Of a stretch of 64,000 bases of DNA, positions 12,301 through 16,162 are shown in pieces; positions within the stretch are counted from its first letter, which is position 1, and every line of letters begins with the position of its first letter. The position numbers and the translations under genes were made by a program. Origin of the DNA: Saprospiraceae bacterium (GTDB taxonomy: Bacteria; Bacteroidota; Bacteroidia; Chitinophagales; Saprospiraceae); contig JAHDCU010000009.1 of the NCBI GenBank assembly GCA_020629715.1, positions 178,118 to 242,117 on the forward strand. The letters run 5' to 3'. The notes beneath the pieces were generated by a model, which was not told the DNA's origin, did not search any database, and worked only from the letters and a program-made list of their open reading frames with translations.

Positions 12301-13418
12301 AAGGAGATTTTGCTTTTGCGGATGTACCGATGTACCTTGATTATGAGGTCAAAGCATACAAGAACGATGACCCAATGAATGGTGTAAGTACATTAGACCT
12401 CTTGATCATACAAAAACACATACTTGGTATCAACCCACTACAGACACCCTACGACCGTATTGCGGCGGATATCAATAACTCAGAAAGTATTTCTGCGGTA
12501 GACCTTATTGAGTTGAGAAAGCTTATCCTAGGTGTATACTCAGAGTTACCTAATAATGACTCCTGGAGATTTGTGGATGCTTCGTTTGAGTTTGAAGATG
12601 AAGAAACTCCATGGCCTTTCCAAGAAGAGATCACTTATAGTAATTTATTGAGTGATGAAATGGATTCAGACTTCGTAGGTGTGAAAATCGGAGATGTCAA
12701 CGGTTCAGTAACAGCTAGTCTACAGTTAGGCTCATTGGATTCGAGATCAATATATCAAGGTATTGAGCTCTATGTAGATGATGTAGATTATACTACAGGT
12801 CAGGAATTTACAGTTCCTATAAGAGTATCTAAAGCGAGTGATATCCAAGGTTTACAAATGCAACTAGTATACGATCACTCATCACTCGAGTTGGTGGCCG
12901 TTGCAGATGGTATTATTGAGATCAAACCTTCAGAATATTACAGATCAGAAGGTAAGGTAGGATTAAGTTGGACGAGTATCGAAGAGCAATCTATAGATGC
13001 ATCTGAAAAGCTAATGAGCCTTGTATTTAAAGCAAAATCTAATGGAAACCTTGAATCATTGCATATTGCTACTGATCAGATAAAACCAGAAGTCTATAAT
13101 ACAGCCCTAGAGACAGGTCCTGTAGAATTAGAGCTTAGAATCATGGATAATGGCGGATTTGAGTTAGCTCAAAACAAACCAAATCCGTTTAAAAACATGA
13201 CCGAGATTCAGTTTCATCTTCCAGAGGCTGGTCCTACAACTTTGATTGTATACGATGCTCAAGGGAAGTTAGTGCTCTCTCAAAGAAACTACCATGAAGC
13301 TGGATGGAACACCATCGAACTTACGAAAGCAGATCTTCAAGTAGGCTCAGGAGTATTATTCTATAAGCTCAAAGCGGGCTCATTTACAGAAACGAAGCAA
13401 ATGTTGCTTATCGATTAA
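369..13418 (+). CDS. Giant secreted HYR-repeat protein with dockerin-like region and T9SS sorting domain
   Basis: This protein has 4349 residues. An N-terminal signal peptide ends near residue 27 (IHGYAA). About 44 modules of roughly 80-90 residues follow, of the HYR/Ig-like type, each with paired cysteines and recurring DNCG, TVTD.CGN and TCP motifs. I distinguish several classes: type C in tandem at residues 546-793, an alternating A/B array at about 877-2504, and nine type-E modules at 2608-3342. More diverged modules follow to about 3940. Next come a carboxypeptidase-regulatory-like segment from about 3945, a dockerin-like region near 3999-4060 (DLLIIQKHILG and DLIELRKLILG helices with D/N-rich loops), a cohesin-like beta domain near 4125-4260, and a T9SS type A sorting domain at about 4262-4349 (NKPNPF). 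It is probably a cell-surface adhesin or matrix protein; ligand and partners are unknown. It is transcribed alone, with a terminator downstream. Confidence 0.9.
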   Translation: MLTKTLTSAVLSIVFIASSGSIHGYAADYGSKSSFGNERIFYHNNNKSEDGNYFNDLRGYPNASPIFKLKDAVAHKGDGSLSFNTHETNNSPNSITCNGNINFSVPSTTCEIAIIIDPPTSDCTITSMSYTISGGPSAPTGTSASDPSGTYEVGSYMINWSITDCDGPTTCMQTVDILDMTAPVLTCPMSLNIDCTTDPVPAAFANFTEFTAAGGLVTDNCMIDQSSFALLSETTTGTPCNQTIVREYQIFDVNNQGGICTRSIFIQDNIQPDFTDPADITISCDQDPTDLTLTGDVTDESDNCDDPAPQATFTDTNNIDNCGNTTGTITRSWSLTDACDNVRNRTQIITIEDNTAPAVDCSALNNLILECDGDYTTEINNWLAANEAATLAGATDNCSNITVANNYIAGTLPAMSCMATAGITVTFTATDDCGNVGSCTAQLILDDNTAPTVDCSVASNLTLECDGDYTSEINTWLNATETAILNSPGTVDQCGGTLSISNNYAGTIPATSCDASTGTAVTFTVTDGCMNSASCTVSIIITDTFDPTFTVPSNLTISCEQDPSDLTLTGDVTDEADDCDTGLQATFSDATAAGTCADESTITRTWTLVDACGNDNVQVQTITIVDNTDPTFTVPNSLTISCEQDPTDLTLTGDVTDEADNCAAGLQATFSDATAAGTCADESTITRTWTLVDACGNDNVQVQTITIVDNTDPTFTVPSSITISCEQDPTDLTLTGDVTNESDNCSVGIQATFSDASVAGTCADESTITRTWTLVDACGNDNVQVQTITVTDNVDPVAVCQNVSLTLDATGSATLLASQVDNGSSDNCDSALEFSLSRSTFFCNDVISSPIAVTMTVTDNCGNTDECIVNVSIIDDVTPVLTCPAALTAVCNITEQPAYADFNAFLAAGGTFSDMCDANPATFMVSEVSDNDSCPETLTRTYSISDFGGNNISCQQTIVVDDNILPTIDCPDNITQNSDAGVCNANVTVPAPTTSDNCGVQSVTNDFNNTADASGIYPVGTTTVIFTVTDLCGNTNTCSMSVTVNDTELPTINCPAELTAVCTDTEQSVYADFAAFQAAGGSASDNCGVNMASFTFVGQISDGNTCPEMITRTYQIADVFGNTNTCTQVVMVDDNINPSFTVPANITISCDQNASDLTITGDVIDEADNCVVNEATFTDATAAGACANESTISRTWTLVDACGNDNVQIQTITIEDNTPPVLNCGADFTVNVDAGVCTAMVTIAVPNPTDNCGVVSLVNDYNGQGDASDMYPIGTTMITWTATDACNNASTCSINLTVEDNLDPTISCPPNLTAVCGIAEQPMYADLAAFMAAGGMVDDNCGIDATSFTMLSETSDGATCPEVVTRVYQIADASGNTATCSQTITIDDEEAPTFTCGANLTVNVDAGLCTSMVTIAVPSPTDNCGVTDLTNDFNNQGDASGMYPLGNTTVTWTATDGCGNTTTCEIMVTVLDNIDPMITCPADLTAVCGITEQPAYADLAALTSAGGSVSDNCDIDATSFMMLSETSDGAMCPEVVTRVYQISDDSGNTASCSQMITIDDEVMPTITCPTNITVSADAGVCTAAVTIAVPTTGDNCGVSSVVNDFNNTNDASGTYAVGTNTVVYTVTDACNNTSTCSFTVTVNDTEAPMITCPANLTAVCGIAEQAAYADLAAFTAAGGSTSDNCGIDAASFTMLSETSDGATCPEVVTRVYQITDVAGLSSTCSQTITINDEVDPVLMNCPGDITVNADTNLCQATVTLAVPTATDNCNSVTITNNITTTADASGVFLQGTTQVVWTATDGCGNTATCMASVTVEDNMPPIVGCPNDLSAQCSTAEQTPYATFAEFTAAGGLVLDNCGVDASSFTYLGEVSDGMSCPETFTRTYQIADIFGNTTTCIQMVVVNDDINPTITCPGDITVNADPGVCNAAITLTVPTTNDNCSVVSVLNDFNGTENASGTYGVGTTTVVYTVTDGCNNTATCDFTVTVLDVEDPVLTCPADITTDCDIADEPAYATLTDFTAAGGTASDNCGFTSSTFTLLSSVSDGNTCPEIFTRTYQITDLSGNTGTCTQLITVDDETAPVLTCGGDITVNAEAGMCSAMVTVAVPSPTDNCAITSFTNDFNGAADASGTYPVGTTTVTWTATDACMNMTTCSISVTISDNEAPMITCPPAITAQCGPNEQGAYSSLTEFTAAGGSVSDNCGIDNSSFTLLSSTSDNASCPETITRVYQISDVNGNTASCSQQLVVDDTVVPTLVCAGDFTVNTDSGLCTAMVTLAIPSTDDNCGVLSLTNNVTGVADASGIYNLGTTMIVWTVTDLCGNTNTCEVNVTIQDNEDPMIACPPMIMGQCAASDAAPYADITEFTTAGGTVSDNCDMDLTLSLLSETSDGLTCPETLTRVYQVMDDSGNTASCRQVLVVDDTTDPTITCPLDITVNAATGTCEAMVSISIPVASDNCGISSIVNDFNNTDDASGTYPVGITTVTYTITDDCDNTSICSFNVTVEDVDPPTFDCSLFEMAFPFEFNCNDGDPVDIIEKLIGDIQNADILSTFYSDLCDDDLTLENDYDGVSVPDVSCDGSEGLIVTFTVTDDSGNSASCTAQFTLIDETAPTFDTQPTPIGDITCEDPFPVQEILTATDDCGPASVTPTIDAFVVDQCNGYIVTYRWTATDECGNSSQTTQSFRVLPDTTAPTFDITPNPIANIECDDDLPIAQVLTASDSCQDDPATVSFAVVPFVVDQCNGYTITYQWTATDNCGNTATTTAEFNVLPDTTAPVFDADPAPISDINCDDPLPTPEVLTATDACQTDQVMIVQDILPFVVDQCSGYEITYRWTATDNCGNSSVATESFNVLPDVEGPVFDSQPQALPDINCDDPFPAFEMLSATDACQTDAVTVETSFSQTSADFCSGYTVTYTWTATDNCDNTTTVETSFEVLPDMEAPIFDMEAPMISDINCDDELPLFPVVTATDNCDASPDVTTDIVPFVVDQCNGYPVTYVWTATDVCGNSATISTTFMVLADTTPPVFDSQPTALSDISCDTALPTQEVLTATDACGDAMVVATIDPFVVDICAGYTVTHRWVATDACGNSATVTESFEVLPDTTPPVFDSMPTALPDISCDTALPAQEVLTATDDCSSLNVVATIDPFVEDTCNGYMVTHRWVATDACMNSTTVTESFMVLPDTEAPTFDSTPVPLADIPCSASFPDQEDITATDNCNGATVVETVDPFVADICNGYTVIYRWTATDACGNNTETTQSFNVLPDTADPTFDSAPMSIADINCDDPFPTQEVLTASDDCGMVTIVTSTDPFTVDVCGGYTVTYRWVATDACSNSTEVTQSFNVLPDTESPVLTCSDITVGTDDGVCEALVTVLAPPFTDDCSTVSFTNDRTGNADASGVYPEGTTTITWTATDDCGNTSSCMQSITVIDDESPVITCLGTACLFLDANGEVSLNPDDYVLTYSDNCSDRNDIMITGRRLEMNGGPCSDPDNDVFGSSVSFCCADAGTTVMVELQANDETGNVTACMIQVEIKDIRAPMLVAPSVCLPDITVSCEFDFDYDDLSVFGNIVFDAADVEDIVINDPFYAGTGNIAGEDALFSDNCPDGLSVSESTVGVDDLVCNQGTVTRTLVVTDASGNTTSCVQMITVEDIDPFDEDDIEWPADFEFTNCVDFNPDPSVTGQPVLTIDKCSQPGFNSSDQVFNYPIEGCQLIRRTWTVIDWCQYVANSGSTTGLFTHVQDIVLTNSVAPEFTFDCEDTTICANELTCQGELNITATATDDCTPTADLVWSYTLDLFDAGTTLISNTGNTITGTYPRGTHRLTWNVEDRCGNLSTCNYLLTIRDCKAPTVVCKFGLSTSLMPMNGTGMIEIWANDFVQSASDNCTLVDDLEYSFSSDITDKSLMFTCLDLGEQEVEVWATDEDGNQSRCITFIDIQDNNNACDNNADQRAMISGRVSTQDYDGILDAEISIESTDMIESMMSIDEGDFAFADVPMYLDYEVKAYKNDDPMNGVSTLDLLIIQKHILGINPLQTPYDRIAADINNSESISAVDLIELRKLILGVYSELPNNDSWRFVDASFEFEDEETPWPFQEEITYSNLLSDEMDSDFVGVKIGDVNGSVTASLQLGSLDSRSIYQGIELYVDDVDYTTGQEFTVPIRVSKASDIQGLQMQLVYDHSSLELVAVADGIIEIKPSEYYRSEGKVGLSWTSIEEQSIDASEKLMSLVFKAKSNGNLESLHIATDQIKPEVYNTALETGPVELELRIMDNGGFELAQNKPNPFKNMTEIQFHLPEAGPTTLIVYDAQGKLVLSQRNYHEAGWNTIELTKADLQVGSGVLFYKLKAGSFTETKQMLLID
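2004..2747 (+). repeat. Three tandem type-C HYR modules, period about 249 bp
   Basis: Three consecutive copies of an 82-83-residue module (residues 546-793) share TFTVP, TISCEQDP, DLTLTGDVT and TWTLVDACGNDN. They are also very similar at DNA level, which suggests recent duplication or gene conversion. More diverged members occur near residues 275 and 1135. Confidence 0.85.
2997..7880 (+). repeat. Alternating A/B HYR module array
   Basis: Residues 877-2504 hold 19 modules. Type B has L.AVCG, EQ.AYADLAAF.AAGG, SDNCG and CPE..TRVYQI. Type A has DITVNAD.GVC, VPTPTDNCG, NDFNN..DASG.YPVGTT and TVTD.C. The order is B-A-B-(C)-A-B-A-B and then strict alternation to the end, so the repeating unit is a two-module block of about 170 residues (510 bp). 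Confidence 0.8.
8190..10394 (+). repeat. Nine tandem type-E modules, period about 245 bp
   Basis: Residues 2608-3342 contain nine copies of a module of about 82 residues. Each starts AP.FD..P..I.DI.CDD and continues with LTATD.C, PFVVDQCNGY, TYRWTATD.CGN and SFNVLPDT. Copies near 9420-9900 are the most alike. Period and motif set differ from the A/B array, so it is a separate amplification. Confidence 0.85.
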
Positions 13419-13478
13419 AACCGTTGTGGTCTAAGTGATCATAACCAACAGTTACGGAGAATTTTGATAGAGTATAGT

Positions 13479-13511
13479 AGGCAGTCCATGACAAGTGGGC
13501 TGCCTCTTTTA
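13479..13511 (+). terminator. Rho-independent terminator after the giant gene
   Basis: AGGCAGTCC and GGGCTGCCT form a 9-bp stem with one G-U pair, separated by a 9-nt loop and followed by CTTTTAG. It lies 60 bp after the giant gene's stop and 48 bp before the end of the convergent SGNH-like gene. Confidence 0.75.
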
Positions 13512-13558
13512 GTTTCTATCCTAATACCTTAAAACACCAAACTCTTGATCAACCGCTC

Positions 13559-14746
13559 TTATCGAAAAAGGCTAAACCGAGAGGATGACGTCTTATTGAT
13601 CCTGACATAATATAACCCATTGGATAAATCAGAGAGATTAACTTGTTGTGTATTCACATCACTTCCTTCTCCTGTTTGGATTATTCTGCCAAATGAATCA
13701 AGTATTTCAAAGTATTTAATACTGCTCGTCGAGTGTAATGTAAATACACCAACATTAGGATTTGGAGAAATGGTCAGATCTGGATTGTCTTCAAGATCGA
13801 TAAAAGCATCACTTGATGAAACATTATCAAAAAATACGCGACTTTCTCCATCATCATAGTTAAACTGATTTAACTCTGACCAGATGAAATCAACTATACT
13901 GCTAAAATTGTCTCTGATCAAAGGATGTATGCTTTGTGGCAAGTCAAATTCTAGAGAAGCTGGTCGTTGATACATCGCCATATAGCAGACAAGCCCACCT
14001 AGAAAATAGCTATTGGCAGTACCATGCGGTGCATCATCCTCATACAGTGCTTCGGCGGGGATTCCCCCAGGGATCACATCAGTTAATATGCCACTGATGA
14101 TAGAACCTGCTGGTATGAAACGGACTTTATATTCAGGTCTTGATTCTCGTAACCAATCTTGATATTCTATCCACCAGTCATGAAAGTCAGTAGCTGTATA
14201 CTGATGATAAGCATCTAATTCATCATTGGATGCAGGGAAACCATTATTGAGATAAGGGGCAAGATCAGGCCAGTTTTCATACACATAAAATTTCATCTCA
14301 TCTTCTTGATCCGCCACCCAATCGAATATCGTTTCGGTAGCCGTCAAAGGAGAAAATTGAGGATCAGAAGGATATGGTTCATTGGAAGGCTGCCACTGAA
14401 CAAAATTACCTGGCGTCAGCAGGATACTATTGAAGTCAGCCTCATCAAAGGCTTCGTTATAGCTATCCCAGGCTGGAGGTACTTGGCTATAGCCCCATGC
14501 TGCCGTAGGGGGTAACATGGCGTGACTCGGTAAAAAGCCCCATTGACCTGTCGATGCAAAATATTGTTGGTCATGCGCAGCCAATAGATAAATCCAATGC
14601 GCAAGCTTTCCTTCATCCGTATCGATATTAGGAGACTCATAATTGACCAAACTATGTCCAAACATATACATCTTGAGTGAATCCGTTTGCCCTGAGCAAC
14701 AATAGACACAAACGATAAAAAGTAAACTCCAAAAAGCTTTGATCAT
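13559..14746 (-). CDS. SGNH-hydrolase-like secreted protein with T9SS sorting domain
   Basis: The 395-residue protein starts with a signal peptide ending near CSGQ (residue 20). FGHSLVNY at residues 29-36 resembles block I of SGNH/GDSL hydrolases, with Ser32 as candidate nucleophile, and DDAPHGT at 237-243 resembles the Asp-x-x-His block V. The central region is rich in Trp and Tyr. The C-terminal 70 residues (LTISPNPNVGVF to FSLFR) form a T9SS type A sorting domain, so the protein should be exported through the outer membrane. The substrate is unknown; esters on polysaccharides are one possibility for this fold. It converges on the giant gene. The enzyme class rests on short motifs only. Confidence 0.65.
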   Translation of the reverse strand: MIKAFWSLLFIVCVYCCSGQTDSLKMYMFGHSLVNYESPNIDTDEGKLAHWIYLLAAHDQQYFASTGQWGFLPSHAMLPPTAAWGYSQVPPAWDSYNEAFDEADFNSILLTPGNFVQWQPSNEPYPSDPQFSPLTATETIFDWVADQEDEMKFYVYENWPDLAPYLNNGFPASNDELDAYHQYTATDFHDWWIEYQDWLRESRPEYKVRFIPAGSIISGILTDVIPGGIPAEALYEDDAPHGTANSYFLGGLVCYMAMYQRPASLEFDLPQSIHPLIRDNFSSIVDFIWSELNQFNYDDGESRVFFDNVSSSDAFIDLEDNPDLTISPNPNVGVFTLHSTSSIKYFEILDSFGRIIQTGEGSDVNTQQVNLSDLSNGLYYVRINKTSSSRFSLFR

Positions 14747-15139
14747 AAGTTTTCGTTTTCTTGATTTTTGATGATCAACAATGTAGAATTAATGATACAG
14801 CATTCATCACAATATGAATACGGATAAATTTGTATCGTACCCTATAGGTAGTTAAATAAAAGCTTTTCAGGAGAAGAAGCTTAGTAGACTCATTTTTGAA
14901 TTTCGACGGTCACGTTTAATTGGATTGATGTACTTTCTGTAGTGATAATTGTAATATCTCGAGTGTCTTCGTAATGAAGGTTTTGAGAGTATTTCTAATA
15001 TTTCATCCGCTTGACTTTCCAATAGCGGAGCTATTATTCTTCGTTTGGTAATGAAATCTTTTCTAAACTCCAGTTCAAGGTAATACTACAGCAAAATGTA
15101 AGCATAGATAAGCTTATTTCCTCTACGAGTTTTCCTTTT
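14747..15139. other. 393-bp intergenic stretch with an open minus-strand remnant
   Basis: No complete gene is visible. On the minus strand, positions 15085 to 14867 are open for 72 codons and end in TGA. The product begins near YYLELEFRKDF and ends in a basic, Arg/Tyr-rich tail (RRHSRYYNYHYRKY). There is no ATG, GTG or TTG at its beginning, so it looks like the 3' end of a lost gene or a chance frame. The remainder, next to the SGNH-like gene, is AT-rich and probably carries that gene's promoter. Confidence 0.3.
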
Positions 15140-16045
15140 TCACTCCACCTCCCCAATCTGCCTTCCAGACAACCACTCCTCAGGATCTAACCCTTGTGCC
15201 AAATAACTATTGACTTTAGTGGATTGAGCTTTGGTCAATTTTAGGTCTTTATACTTGGAGCGATTGAGGTAGTACTTATCTTGTCGGTCAATGCGATAGT
15301 GGTTTAGGGTTTTGGTTTTGACCTTGTTTTGTTTGATGTCTTCATCGGAGAATACTACGTCGGCACATCGTCTTTTATTTGCTTGTTCGATAATTTCATG
15401 TGCGGCGATTTGATCTGGGTCATATTTGACTTTCACGACTTCATAGCCGCTCATCCATCCTGCTTCGGTCGTGCTTACGCCAGGCATATTTCCGATGACT
15501 TTTTCACCTTCCCAGAAGCAATACATTCCGAGTACCAGTTCTTCCGTATGTGTATACTCAGATCGTAGTAGTGAAAGGTATTTAGGTACAAGGACTTTGC
15601 GAGCGGAGATGCCTTCTTCAAGAAGAGAAATCAATCCCAGCATCGAGTAATTACCTGATAAACGATCCACAACATCATTACCTTTCGCATTGACGATCCG
15701 AGCTACGGGATTGTTCCAAGTGGGTTCGTTAAATCGGGTTAAGATTTCGCGATCATGACCTTTATGATTGTTGAAGATGGCGAGTGGAATAAATTGATCC
15801 TCAATCGTCTCCACAATCAGAGGATGAGTCAGTAGGTTTTTACCATAATTCCTACAAGTACTACATCCGGGCACTTCTTGAAATAGAATAAAAATGTCTT
15901 TATCCTCGGCTTCAGCTCTTTTTACCGCCTCATCATAGTTACGTAGCCATTGCACATCACCCAATTCAACATGCTTATCTTGAGCCTCGCTCATCTGAAT
16001 GAATAAGGTGAAAAAGAGAAGTGTTTGTATCGCCAATCTGAACAT
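15140..16045 (-). CDS. Secreted thioredoxin-like / MsrA-like fusion protein
   Basis: The 301-residue protein has a signal peptide (cleavage near SEAQ, residue 21). Residues about 30-150 form a thioredoxin-like domain with a CSTC active site (Cys61, Cys64) after VPG. Residues about 165-270 resemble a shortened methionine sulfoxide reductase A: YCFWEGE (Cys176-Phe-Trp, matching GCFWG), MPGVSTTEAGW, GYEVVKVKYDP (Glu202 at the position of the MsrA catalytic Glu) and DKYYLNRSKY, like the MsrA tail. The middle of MsrA is shortened. A natural reading is a self-contained periplasmic methionine sulfoxide repair protein, with the thioredoxin part recycling the reductase. The MsrA part could also be degenerate. 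It is divergent from the helicase gene. Confidence 0.6.
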   Translation of the reverse strand: MFRLAIQTLLFFTLFIQMSEAQDKHVELGDVQWLRNYDEAVKRAEAEDKDIFILFQEVPGCSTCRNYGKNLLTHPLIVETIEDQFIPLAIFNNHKGHDREILTRFNEPTWNNPVARIVNAKGNDVVDRLSGNYSMLGLISLLEEGISARKVLVPKYLSLLRSEYTHTEELVLGMYCFWEGEKVIGNMPGVSTTEAGWMSGYEVVKVKYDPDQIAAHEIIEQANKRRCADVVFSDEDIKQNKVKTKTLNHYRIDRQDKYYLNRSKYKDLKLTKAQSTKVNSYLAQGLDPEEWLSGRQIGEVE

Positions 16046-16162
16046 AATGTGCTAGATATTAATTTTATCAATGGTTTCCAATAAAACTACAAAATCTAAA
16101 ACCTAGTATTTATCAAAACCGAAGAGCAAGCTATATATCGTGCAGCGGACTGGTTTCAGTCC

